A DNA stretch of 64,000 bases, from contig NZ_CP113061.1 of assembly GCF_026625745.1 (NCBI RefSeq), forward strand, positions 2,381,501-2,445,500, read 5' to 3'. Numbering within the stretch: position 1 is the first letter of the stretch; each line of letters opens with the position of its first letter. The translations under genes were made by a program, and so were the position numbers. The notes below the pieces were generated by a model. The model was not told the DNA's origin and searched no databases. It worked only from the letters and a program-made list of their open reading frames with translations. Of this stretch, positions 47,032 through 55,587 are shown piece after piece. Source of the stretch: Asticcacaulis sp. SL142 (lineage in GTDB: Bacteria; Pseudomonadota; Alphaproteobacteria; Caulobacterales; Caulobacteraceae).

Positions 47032-49648
47032 TCAGGTGATTTGCGGCGTCCAGTCGGTCATCCGCAGCCGGTGGCCGCCCAGGTTGGAAAAGGCGCGCTG
47101 GCGGCAGGAAAAGACGATGATCTGCTGATCCATAGCCTGACGGTGCAGAGCGTTGAACATCTTCTCGATCCGGTCATCATCGGAATAGACCAGAGCATCG
47201 TCCAGTATAACCGGTGCGGGGCGACCGTTGCGGGCCATCAACCGCGCAAAGGCCAGCCGGGTCAATATGGCCAGTTGCTCCCTCATGCCGCCGCTTAAAA
47301 CCCCGACCTCTTCGGCCAGGCCATTGCGTGTCATGACGTCCGGCAGCAGACAGCCCTAGCAGCGGGCGCAGTTCGCCTAAAACCGGCGCAAAATAATGCT
47401 CACGCGCCTGAGTATGGGCCGCCCCCAGAGTCTCCTTGAGGTGACGCAGCTGAGCCACTTCGTGCTCAAAGCGTTTAACCGCTTCGTCCCGGTTGCGAAG
47501 CTGGTCAAGCGCTTCGGCCAGGTCTTCTTCGACCGCGCGGCCGGATTGGGCGCTGATGCTGCCGGTAAGTTGGGCCAGCGCCTGCCGCAGATCGTTTTTT
47601 TCGCGCTCAACCCCTTCGAGCACCGATTGCGCGCGTCGCAGGGCGGCCTCGGCATTTTCAAGATTCATCGGTTTTGCGCTTAAGGTTTCGAGTTGCGCCT
47701 GCACCGTAACCGCCGCCTCATGGGCGGATTGGGCTGCGTCAATCAGGCCTTGCAGATGGGCAGGGCGCTCACTCGCAGCCCCCAGCAGGGCCTCAAGGCC
47801 ATCGCGGCTATTGCTGAGATGGGTCAGATCGGCCTGACGATCCATGACCGATTGCACGGCCATATCGCGCAAGGGTCGGGTCTCAGTCACCTGATGACGG
47901 GCGGCGGCGACCCGTGCGCCCGCAGCCTCAAGAGCCGCGCGCACCTGAACCGGGTCACCTTTCAGTTCCAAATCCTCTTGAGTTTGGGGCGCGTTTTCGG
48001 CCTCCAACCGCGCCAAACTATCGCGCACAGCGTCCAGCCCGTCAGGAGCCAGGTGTTTGAGGCGCTGCCGGTCAAGGGCGATCTGCCCGCTCAGGGCTTG
48101 GGCCTGATGCTGCCTGAGCCGGGCCTGCGCCAGATGATCCACCCCAAGCCGCTTCAAAAGGGCGGCACGATCGCCCATCAGGGCCTGCAAGACGCTTTCA
48201 TCAACGGGGGCCGGGCAGAGGGTCAGAACGCCCAGACCCGGCAGGGATACCGACGACGGGGACGTCACCGCAACCTCAGCCCCATCGGGTAGGTGGGTGT
48301 CATTGAGGCTGATCCGCGCGGCTGTTTGGGGCGCATAGTCCATACGCACCCGCGTCGCCTGAGCCTTACCGGCGGCATCAAGGCGGGCAATGTCCATCTC
48401 AAGCTGTTCGAGGGCCTCAACCTCTTTGGCCGGTAATGCCAGCGCGCGCAGGTCAGCTTCGGCCCGTTCTATGGTCTGACGCAAGGTCTCGGCTTCGGTA
48501 AGGGCGTCTTTGAGGCGGCTGATCTGTTCGGCGGCGGCCTTGGCCCGCAAGGCCCGCTCCAGCCGGTCGAGCAGGGTGCGCATGTCCTTTTCCTCGGCCT
48601 CGGCCTGACCTTGGGCGGTGAGGGCGTGGTCGCTGGCGGTCTGGGCGGTTTCGCGCTCATGCTGCGCCTGAGTGTGGCGCTCTGTGGCGGTCTTCAGGTC
48701 ACCGGTGATCGCGTCGTAGCGGCTCAGGGCGTTCTGGTAGCTATCGCGGGTTTCGGCGGTGAGTTTAGCCTGAGACTGGGTAAGATCGGCCTGGGCAGTG
48801 AGGGCTTTAAAACGCTCATCATAGAGGCGGGCGGCATCGCGGGCGTGGGTGGCGGTTTCAACAGCCTGACGACGGGCAGCGTCTTCGTCGGGGTTATCCA
48901 GTTCGCTCAGGCGCAGCCGCACGGTGCGCCGGCGTTCCAGCGCGGCGTGCAGGGTGTCAACCTCTGCCTGAAGGGTTGTGACGCGGGCTTGTAAAGCATC
49001 TCGCGCGGACAGGGCGATCTCATAAGGGCCGCCGGCTTTAGGGCGATGGGTGGCAGTGACCAGCTTTGATAACTCAAACTCGCACGCCTCCATGATGGCG
49101 CGCATCCGCCTGCCGCCGGTGATGGCTTCGACCTCGCCCTGCACCGAGGTCAGTATGGTTTCGCGGGCCTTGGTTTCGGCGTTGAGTTCGGTCTTTGACG
49201 GCGTTTCAAGGCCGGTGACGCCCTGACGCACCCACAACAGTCCAGACGGACCCGCCGCCCCGCCGCTGATCAGCTCAGAAATAAAGGCTTCGGCCTCATC
49301 GGCCTGAGCGATAAGCCGCCCGGCGGACAGATCGGTGACTTGGGCTTTCTTGCCGCCCAGATACTGTTTCCTGAGCCGGAACTGACCCTTTGGGGTGGTA
49401 ATATCAGCCTCAATAACCGGGCTGCCGCTATAGGGTTGCAGGGCCTGAATGGCCGCTGGCCTGCCTGAGGCGGGCTGGAAAAACAGGGCATGCAGGGCGT
49501 CAAAGCAGGTCGATTTGCCAAATTCATTGGCTTCGCACAGGATGTTGACGCCGTCGCCGATGTTTTCAATGGCGATACCCGACCCTGCGAACCGGCGGAC
49601 ATTGTGCAGTCTTAAGGCCGTTAGTTTCATGCCGGATAGGCCTCGCAA
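47032..49648 (-). pseudogene. YhaN/SbcC-like SMC-type ATPase gene, frame broken near the 3' end
   Basis: The frame from 49648 encodes an N-terminal ATPase lobe with Walker A (EANEFGKSTCFDAL, near residue 40) and a long coiled-coil region. At about 47340-47356 it switches frame. The true C-terminus continues in another frame (47032-47334) with the ABC signature VLSGGMREQLA and Walker B PVILDDALVYSDD. Homologues have about 18-20 residues between LRPLL and the signature lobe that are missing here, so a small deletion, perhaps between CTGCT repeats, fits. Without repair the ATPase cannot form. It overlaps the nuclease gene by 22 bases. Confidence 0.8.
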
Positions 49649-50751
49649 TAGCTGAACAGGCGGATAAGCGCAGCTTGCGCCACATCGCGCCGCTCAGGCG
49701 ATAAGGTCTCATCGTTGATCTGATCCATCAGGCTTTGCGCGGCCCCTTTAAGCGCACCGGCCCCGTTAAGGCCCGCCAGATCGGTCTGGTCGCAATCGGT
49801 CATCAGGCCTTCTGCGCGCAACTGCGCCTCAGCAAATTCCGGCGCGACCCGCCTGTGGGCGGCCTCAAGGGCGGTACGGCCGGACAGAGTCGTGCGCCCC
49901 TGCGCCATCACGCGCAGCAATATCTGCCGCCGCAGTGTCGAAACCGGCAGGCGCTGGAGCAGGGTGGCGGCCGCATCTTCGCCGGACAAAAGCTCAAGGT
50001 TCAGCGTGCGCCATTCAAAACTGCCCGTCTCCACCGGCTCGGTCAGAGGTGTAGCTCCCGGCCCATCGACGGTGACCATCAGCGCCGCCCCCGGTTTATT
50101 GTGCTTGAAGCGGTCAGGCTCCGGTGTGCCGCTATACCAGGTGCGGTCATTGACCCTGATCTGACCGTGCCAGTCCCCCAGCGCCAGATAATCGAGCCGC
50201 GCCCGCTGGGCCCGATAAGGGGCGATAACATCCGCCACATTACCGTCCTCGGAAAAGGTCTGGATCGCGCCGTGGGCCAGACCGATACGGATCGCATTAC
50301 CCGTATCACACTCATCCATCCACGCCGTCAGATCACGGCCCGGACGGCGGGTGGTGCACGGGGCGGGCAGGACAGCGACATCAGGTGCAATCCACACGGG
50401 TTTAGTCTCTGGCACAAGCATCAGATTGCCGGGTTGATCGGCGCTGATCTTCTGCCACAGGTCTTCGGCCATCAGGCTGTCGTGATTGCCCGCCAGCATC
50501 ACCCAAGTCAGATCGCTATGCCCCGCAATGGCGGCCAGCGCCTGCCGCAGCACGGGGGCACTGGGGGTTTCGGTATCGAAGGTATCACCTGCCAGAAGTA
50601 TGGTCTGTGCGCCGTGGTCGCGGGCTTTTTGAGCCAGCCGGTCTATGGCGGTGTGGCGGGCCTCGCGCAGCCGCCCGCGCAGATCATCGGAAACATTGCC
50701 GAACGGCTTGCCCAGATGCAGGTCTGAGCTATGCAAAAAGCGAAAGGTCAT
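49627..50751 (-). CDS. SbcD/YhaO-like metallophosphoesterase (DNA repair exonuclease)
   Basis: This 374-residue calcineurin-like phosphoesterase has motif I HSSDLHLGKP (about 7-16), motif II LLAGDTFDT and motif III MLAGNHDS, with the later metal-binding histidines in LAHGAIQTF and LALGDWHG. It pairs with the adjacent SMC-like ATPase as in Mre11-Rad50/SbcCD and YhaO-YhaN pairs, which process DNA ends and hairpins. The nuclease frame is intact although the ATPase frame is broken. Its start overlaps the remnant gene upstream (ATGA). Confidence 0.88.
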   Translation of the reverse strand: MTFRFLHSSDLHLGKPFGNVSDDLRGRLREARHTAIDRLAQKARDHGAQTILLAGDTFDTETPSAPVLRQALAAIAGHSDLTWVMLAGNHDSLMAEDLWQKISADQPGNLMLVPETKPVWIAPDVAVLPAPCTTRRPGRDLTAWMDECDTGNAIRIGLAHGAIQTFSEDGNVADVIAPYRAQRARLDYLALGDWHGQIRVNDRTWYSGTPEPDRFKHNKPGAALMVTVDGPGATPLTEPVETGSFEWRTLNLELLSGEDAAATLLQRLPVSTLRRQILLRVMAQGRTTLSGRTALEAAHRRVAPEFAEAQLRAEGLMTDCDQTDLAGLNGAGALKGAAQSLMDQINDETLSPERRDVAQAALIRLFSYCEAYPA

Positions 50752-50878
50752 GACATCAGTTCTTGGCTTCGGGACAGGGCTTCATCAAGTCGGGCCCGCG
50801 AACTGGCGGTGAGGCGCTCAACGCCCAGCAGCCGTGACAACTCCATGGCCGGGTCGGGCATAATCAGAATCTCAGGAT
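50748..50878 (-). pseudogene. 3' remnant of a gene cut by the insertion sequence
   Basis: From the edge of the insertion sequence, an open frame of 42 codons (PEILIMPDPAMELSRLLGVE, then LTASSRARLDEALSR) ends with a TGA that overlaps the nuclease ATG. The overlap and composition suggest the last part of a real upstream operon gene whose 5' part has been lost. The family is not recognisable from this fragment. Confidence 0.55.
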
Positions 50879-51589
50879 GGGGCTGTCGTAGATAAGGCAA
50901 CTTATCTATGGTGGCCATATGGGAATAAAGCGCTGTAAATTAAGCCGAAAAGTGCCGAATAGGCTTCTGGAATTTTTCGTTCTGGAAGTGACCGCGCGTT
51001 CGGCTGCGGATGTGTTAGGCTTGCAGGTTAACACAGCAGCCTTATTTTACCACAAAGTCCGAGAACTGATTGTTGAGCAGGCTGCAGCACAGGAAGAATT
51101 GCTCGGCGGGGAAGTCGAGGTTGACGAGAGCTATTGCGGGGGCGTGCGCAAAGGCAAGAGAGGGCGCGGCGCGCTTGGCAAGGTGCCTGTCTTCGGCTTG
51201 CTGAAACGGGGCGGGAAGGTCTATGTCGTGCCCATACCAGACGCAAAGGCGGCGACCCTAATGCCGATTATTCGCAAGAAAATTCAACCCGATAGCATCG
51301 TCTATACAGATACATTCAGCAGTTACAGCGCACTTGATGTATCCGAGTTCCATCACAGCCGTATCAATCACTCCAAGCCGTTTGCCGACAAGCAGAACCA
51401 CATCAATGGCATCGAGAATTTCTGGAACCAGGCCAAGCGTGTCTTGCGAAAATACAACGGCATTCCTCGTCAAAACTTCTTCTTGTTCCTCAAAGAATGC
51501 GAATTTAGATTCAACCACGGTTCGCCCAAAGACCAGCTCAAAACACTGAGACTTTGGGCGATACTCTAAGCCTTATCTACGACAACCCC
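50879..51589 (+). mobile_element. IS1016-type insertion sequence (IS1595 family)
   Basis: The 711-bp element is bounded by 19-bp inverted repeats GGGGCTGTCGTAGATAAGG (left) and GGGGTTGTCGTAGATAAGG (right, inverted), differing at one base, and holds one transposase gene. The 8 bases on each side (CTCAGGAT and TTAAATTT) do not match. The usual target duplication is therefore absent, pointing to a deletion or rearrangement next to the element after it inserted. Confidence 0.9.
50919..51569 (+). CDS. IS1595-family (IS1016 group) transposase
   Basis: This 216-residue DDE-type transposase contains VEVDESYCGG (first acidic residue), SIVYTDTFSSY (second) and NHINGIENFWNQAKR (third, with N/E), as in ISXO2-like domains. 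An N-terminal HTH-like part (FFVLEVTARSAADVLGL) precedes. The length matches the short IS1016 group, and the frame is intact, so the element may be active. The ATG at 50919 lies 21 bases inside the left repeat. Confidence 0.92.
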   Translation: MGIKRCKLSRKVPNRLLEFFVLEVTARSAADVLGLQVNTAALFYHKVRELIVEQAAAQEELLGGEVEVDESYCGGVRKGKRGRGALGKVPVFGLLKRGGKVYVVPIPDAKAATLMPIIRKKIQPDSIVYTDTFSSYSALDVSEFHHSRINHSKPFADKQNHINGIENFWNQAKRVLRKYNGIPRQNFFLFLKECEFRFNHGSPKDQLKTLRLWAIL

Positions 51590-51850
51590 TTAAATTTAAC
51601 CAAGGCACCGGATCAGTTTGAAGATGAACTCCCGTGCGGCAACAATATTCAACCGTCCCTGTACGCCATTGACGTGTTTATTCCGGCTATCGATCTGCAT
51701 CAGGAATCCCAGTGTGAAATATCAACGCGCGACTCTGCCGTTGCCTGGCGCTGGGCCAAGGCCCTCTACTCCCTTATGGGCTGGCTGGTAACATCCCTCA
51801 TGATCCTGACGGTGTCTGGTATTCTGCGTCGGCAGGTCGAAGGGACGTAA
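51590..51850 (+). pseudogene. 3' remnant of a membrane-protein gene beside the insertion sequence
   Basis: The frame is open from the right end of the insertion sequence. It encodes about 86 residues ending SLYAIDVFIPAIDLHQE, then a helix YSLMGWLVTSLMILTVSGIL and a short charged tail. This LDVFIP..DLHQE plus membrane-helix ending is seen at the C-termini of large membrane proteins, for example some pentapeptide-repeat types. No start or ribosome site is present. The 5' part is missing from the window, so it was lost at or before the insertion. Confidence 0.6.
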
Positions 51851-51855
51851 CCCCC

Positions 51856-52992
51856 CTACTCCAGCCTAAGGTGATAGCGGGTGGATTTGCGCTCACCGGT
51901 GCGGGTCAGGGCGCCAAGCTCAGTCAGGTCGGACAGGTCGCGGGTCGTGGTGGCGGTGGAAGCGCCGGTGATTGTCATATAATTGGCGGCACTTAAGCCG
52001 CCTTTGAACCCATCCGGGCCTTCGGCAAACAGGCGCAAAATGGCCTTTTCCTGACGCGCATTAAGCTGCCCGCGAAAACGCTCCATGAAGCGCGATTTGG
52101 CCAGTACAAACTCAATCTGCTTGAGGGTGCGGGTCTGGGCCTCAAGCGCCCGCTCAGAAAACCAGACAAGCCATTCGGTGATATCCAGCCGCCGGCAGGC
52201 CCTGTCCAGTTCGGCATAGTAGGCCTTACGGTGCTTAAGGACAGCCCCGGCGATACCGGTAATCAGACCCGTGCTTTGATCGGTATTTGAGCCCCCTGCT
52301 CGTCCCTGTGCCAGCAGTTTTTCGATGATCGCCCGCCCAACCCGGCCATTGCCATCCTCAAACGGGTGGATACTCTCAAACCACAGATGGGCAATGCCCG
52401 CACGGGTGATGGCCGGTAAGGCGCGCGGCCCGTCGGGGGCCGTGGCCGTCACCCAATCCATGAAACGGGCCATTTCGCCCCCTACCCTCTCCGACGGCGG
52501 CGCTTCAAAATGAACCTTCGGGTCATACACCGCACCGGAGACAATCTGCATCGGTTCATGGTCGGTGCGATAGTCTCCTGCCCGTTCAATGTCGGTCCGG
52601 CCATTCATGACCAGTCGGTGCCAGTATTTCAGGTCGGCTTCGGTAAGGGGCGTGGTCAGGTTCTGATAAAGATCGACCATCACCTGGGCAATACCGGTCT
52701 CGGCAGGCCCGGCGCGGCGCGGCGGTGCGCTCAGGCCCAGTTCCTTGAGGATAGATGACTGCACACTGACGCGGTCCAGCCGCTCGCCCTCAATGGCAGA
52801 GGTATCGAGCGCCTCAAGGCTGAGGATATCGACCTGAAGCCCGGCCCTGTCATCGTCGCTCAGATGGCGGGAGGCCCCAATGACCACCCCGGCCCGCTCA
52901 AGAAAGCGGGCCTCAGCGATTCGCAAACCGTGCGCGTCCCAGATGAATTCAGGCCATTGCGGATGCTGCCAGTTCCAGATCGCCTCGGTCAT
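51856..52992 (-). CDS. Fic-domain protein with N-terminal DUF4172
   Basis: This 378-residue protein has an N-terminal DUF4172-like part (start IWNWQHPQWPEFIWD, residues 1-85) with the inhibitory motif TSAIEG (64-69). The Fic core carries HPFEDGNGRVGR (H near 207), and a C-terminal winged-helix-like region (about 310-375) follows. It is a second class II Fic protein, only 30-40 percent alike in look to the one at 45886. Inverted repeats directly before its ATG suggest self-regulation. It is divergent from parA. Confidence 0.88.
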   Translation of the reverse strand: MTEAIWNWQHPQWPEFIWDAHGLRIAEARFLERAGVVIGASRHLSDDDRAGLQVDILSLEALDTSAIEGERLDRVSVQSSILKELGLSAPPRRAGPAETGIAQVMVDLYQNLTTPLTEADLKYWHRLVMNGRTDIERAGDYRTDHEPMQIVSGAVYDPKVHFEAPPSERVGGEMARFMDWVTATAPDGPRALPAITRAGIAHLWFESIHPFEDGNGRVGRAIIEKLLAQGRAGGSNTDQSTGLITGIAGAVLKHRKAYYAELDRACRRLDITEWLVWFSERALEAQTRTLKQIEFVLAKSRFMERFRGQLNARQEKAILRLFAEGPDGFKGGLSAANYMTITGASTATTTRDLSDLTELGALTRTGERKSTRYHLRLE

Positions 52993-53064
52993 GATCGATA
53001 AACCCTTCGCTTATCGATCACTTTATAGATCATCATGATCGATAAAACCATAATTTATCGATCA
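52992..53064. repeat. Two inverted-repeat operators between the second fic gene and parA
   Basis: TGATCGATAA ... TTATCGATCA (52992-53001 and 53011-53020, 9-base spacer) and TGATCGATAAA ... TTTATCGATCA (53036-53046 and 53054-53064, 7-base spacer) are near-identical dyads 44 bases apart. One abuts the fic ATG; the other is 11 bases before the parA start. Either the Fic winged helix or ParA could bind them. Confidence 0.7.
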
Positions 53065-53075
53065 CATACCCGGAT

Positions 53076-54306
53076 TTGGAACTAGGCGCCCATCATTCTG
53101 CCGAGGCCGAACGTATCGGTCAACTGGCCTCATCCGGTGAGCAGATGGTCGAGCGCCTGCGCCGGACGGCCTTTCTGCCCGGCGCGGTTAAGGCGCTGAA
53201 TGTCCGCTTAGGGATTGCCGAGGCGGCGGAACTGTTGGGCTGCTCAACCAACCGCATTCGCATGGCCGAACAGGACGGCCGCCTGCCCGCCCCGCCGGAA
53301 AGCGAAACCGGTCGGCGTCTGGGCTATGATATGCCCGCCCTGCTCAATATGCGCCAAGTCTTAGGGGCGTCCCCGCGCCGCCCCGATAATGCGCCGCCCG
53401 CCATCATTACGGTGCAGAACTTTAAGGGCGGGGTCGGCAAATCGACCGTGACCACCCACCTGGCTCACTATCTGGCGGTCAAGGGCTATCGCGTGCTGGT
53501 CGTCGATTGCGACAGTCAGGCCACGACCACGACCCTGTTCGGGTTCAATCCGCACTTTGCCATCCGCCGCGAAGAGACGCTGTATCCCTATCTGTCGATC
53601 GAGCCGACCGAGGACAGCCTGCACTACGCGGTCAAATCGACCATCTGGCCCAATGTCGATATCATTCCGTCCAACCTGCAGATGTTCGATGTCGAATATG
53701 AGCTGGCGGCGGCCGGTTCTGGCGGCGGCCGGTTCTGGCGGCGGGGGCACACTGGCGGCGCGATTCCGTAAGCTGAAGGCCGGATTGGCTGAACTGGCGC
53801 AAAACTATGATGTCGTGCTGCTCGACCCGCCCCCCGCTCTGGGGACAATCTCCCTGGCGGTAATGCAGGCGGCCAATGCCCTTTTGGTGCCGCTGGCGGC
53901 GACCACGCCGGATTTCTGCTCGACCGTGCAGTTTTTGTCGATGATGTCGCAGGTGATTACCCAGCTTCAGGCTGCCGGCATCCGCGTAGAGTATGACTTT
54001 TGCCGCCTGCTATGCTCCAAATTCGATGCCAATGACCCCAGCCACACCATGTTGCAGCGGATCATGGCCCAGACCTTTGGTCCGGCCCTCCTTCCGGTGC
54101 CCATACTGGAATCGGCCGAAATCAGCCACGCGGCCCTGCGCATGATGACCATCTATGAGCTGGAACGGCCCATCGGCACGCCCAAGACCCATAAGCGCTG
54201 CCGCACCAATATCGACGAAGCTCTGGGCCAGATCGAACAACTTATCCGCCATCGCTGGGGACGCGGCGATACTGAGCGCACGCCCGCTCTTGAAATTGCC
54301 GGTTAA
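53076..54306 (+). pseudogene. parA: ParA-type partition ATPase gene with a frameshift
   Basis: Together the two frames encode a plasmid ParA (about 400 residues). The N-terminal part has a MerR-like HTH (IAEAAELLGCSTNRIRMAEQ), and then the deviant Walker A NFKGGVGKSTVTTH (about 117). Further motifs are VLVVDCDSQATTT and, after the break, DVVLLDPPPALGTISL. At 53705-53744 a 16-bp unit is present twice plus half. Removing one copy joins the frames as GSGGGGTLAARF. As it stands the first frame ends at 53771 without the second half. The start TTG at 53076 is uncertain; ATG at 53145 is possible. Followed 12 bases later by parB. Confidence 0.85.
53705..53744 (+). repeat. 16-bp tandem duplication inside parA
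   Basis: The unit GGCGGCGGCCGGTTCT occurs at 53705-53720 and 53721-53736, followed by the first 8 bases again. Loss of one unit would restore the parA reading frame, since 16 is not a multiple of three. Confidence 0.85.
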
Positions 54307-54318
54307 GGAGACCTTTTC

Positions 54319-55401
54319 ATGTCAAAACGTCAGTCCGATTATCTGTCTGCCCTGCTCAATGATGCCTTAAGCGAAAGCGCACCGGATACGGCCCCCCTGC
54401 CCTCCGTATCCGCCCCGCCGCCCTCATCCGCACCCGCCTCAACCCAATCCGCCGCCACCCTCATGGTGCGCGAGTCGGCTCTGGCCCGCGTGGCGTCGGG
54501 TGAAGTCCGTCAGGTCACCCAGCTCTGGCTCGATCCGGCCCGGGTGCGCATCTGGGGCGGCAATCCACGCCATCAGGCGTCACTCACGGAACATAATTGC
54601 CGCGACCTGATCGACGCCATACTGGCCGAAGGCGGCCAGAAAGTTCCGGCTATTGTCCGCCGGGTCGAGGGCGACCTTGCGCACGATTACGAAGTCATTG
54701 CCGGATCGCGCCGCCATTTCGCCATTAGCTGGCTGCGGGCCAACAGCTATCCCGACCTGCTGTTTCTGGCCCAGGTCTATACGCTGGATGACGAAGCGGC
54801 CTTTCGCATTTCCGACATTGAAAACCGCGCCCGTAAGGATGTCTCGGATTTTGAGCGCGCCCGCACCTACCTTAAGGCCCTTGACCTGCATTACGGCGGC
54901 AAGCAGGTGCGCATGATCGAACGGTTGCGCCTGTCGAAGGGCTGGCTGTCGAAGATGTTGACCGTGGGCGCCCTGCCCGACTGGGCGGTTTCGGCCTTTG
55001 CCACCCCGGCAGATATTCAACTGGCGACCTGCTACCCACTGGCACAGCGTATTCAGGCGCTGGAAGCGGCGGGTGATACGGCGTTTTTGGAGGCCCTGCG
55101 TGAAGGGGCCGCAAAGATTGCCGCCCTGCAAGCCAACCGCCAAGCCGAAGGGATCGCGCCGGTGACCGCGGCGGAGGTGGTGCGCCTGCTGACCCATACG
55201 GGCAAGACTGAACCCAATGACGCCCTTGTCACCCTGCCCGCCCCGTCCGGTCGGGTGGCGCTGAGTGTCACAGCCTCTAACCGCAATGGGGTGTCGCTGC
55301 GGCTTCATGCCGGATCGGGTGCGTCCGAGGCGGAACTGATGGAGTTGTTCCGACAGGCGCTGATGACGCTCACCGCACAGGGCAAGGGGTTGAAGCCATA
55401 A
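54319..55401 (+). CDS. parB: ParB-type partition protein
   Basis: This 360-residue DNA-binding CTPase-fold protein would bind centromere sites and be moved by ParA. The ParB/Srx domain is seen in LWLDPARVRIWGGNPRHQ and later YEVIAGSRRHFAISWL; the HTH region is about residues 180-245 (MIERLRLSKGWLSKMLTV). The N-terminus (residues 15-55) is Pro/Ala/Ser-rich. ATG at 54319 has GGAG eight bases upstream. Two parS-like palindromes follow in the gap before repA, the first starting right after the stop. Confidence 0.93.
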   Translation: MSKRQSDYLSALLNDALSESAPDTAPLPSVSAPPPSSAPASTQSAATLMVRESALARVASGEVRQVTQLWLDPARVRIWGGNPRHQASLTEHNCRDLIDAILAEGGQKVPAIVRRVEGDLAHDYEVIAGSRRHFAISWLRANSYPDLLFLAQVYTLDDEAAFRISDIENRARKDVSDFERARTYLKALDLHYGGKQVRMIERLRLSKGWLSKMLTVGALPDWAVSAFATPADIQLATCYPLAQRIQALEAAGDTAFLEALREGAAKIAALQANRQAEGIAPVTAAEVVRLLTHTGKTEPNDALVTLPAPSGRVALSVTASNRNGVSLRLHAGSGASEAELMELFRQALMTLTAQGKGLKP

Positions 55402-55417
55402 GTTTCCTTGAGGAAAC
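55402..55417. promoter_or_regulatory. parS-like palindrome 1
   Basis: GTTTCCTTGAGGAAAC begins directly after the parB stop codon and is palindromic apart from the central TTGA. Its GTTTC...GAAAC arms resemble those of chromosomal parS sites but with a 6-base instead of 4-base centre. Confidence 0.45.
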
Positions 55418-55459
55418 AAATTTAGAGTTTGAGGGGCCGCAGGCCTAAATTTTAGCTTT

Positions 55460-55478
55460 GAGGGGCCGCAGGCCCCTC
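55460..55478. terminator. GC-rich hairpin after parB
   Basis: GAGGGGCC GCA GGCCCCTC forms an 8-bp stem with a 3-base loop. The same TTTGAGGGGCCGCAGGCC unit also occurs about 28 bases upstream in shortened form, so this is a small tandem repeat. It may end the parAB transcript. Confidence 0.5.
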
Positions 55479-55532
55479 GCCCCAATACTATCGAGTCACA
55501 CCCCTGCTGGAATCGCTTTAATTGTTATGGGG

Positions 55533-55553
55533 TTTGGGGTCTGTGACCCCAAA
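55533..55553. terminator. Hairpin upstream of repA
   Basis: TTTGGGGTC TGT GACCCCAAA forms a 9-bp stem and is followed at once by the second parS-like palindrome. Its position 35 bases before the repA ATG could allow attenuation of repA. Confidence 0.45.
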
Positions 55554-55569
55554 GTTTCCTCAAAGAAAC
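55554..55569. promoter_or_regulatory. parS-like palindrome 2
   Basis: GTTTCCTCAAAGAAAC; read on the other strand it is GTTTCTTTGAGGAAAC, which differs from the first palindrome by one base. It lies 18 bases before the repA ATG, so ParB bound here might also affect repA. Confidence 0.45.
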
Positions 55570-55587
55570 TTTTCACTAAAGGCCATC

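Noticed and set aside
49735-50727. 330-codon open frame on the plus strand
   Set aside because: It is antisense to the SbcD-like nuclease gene, which has all its metal-binding motifs.
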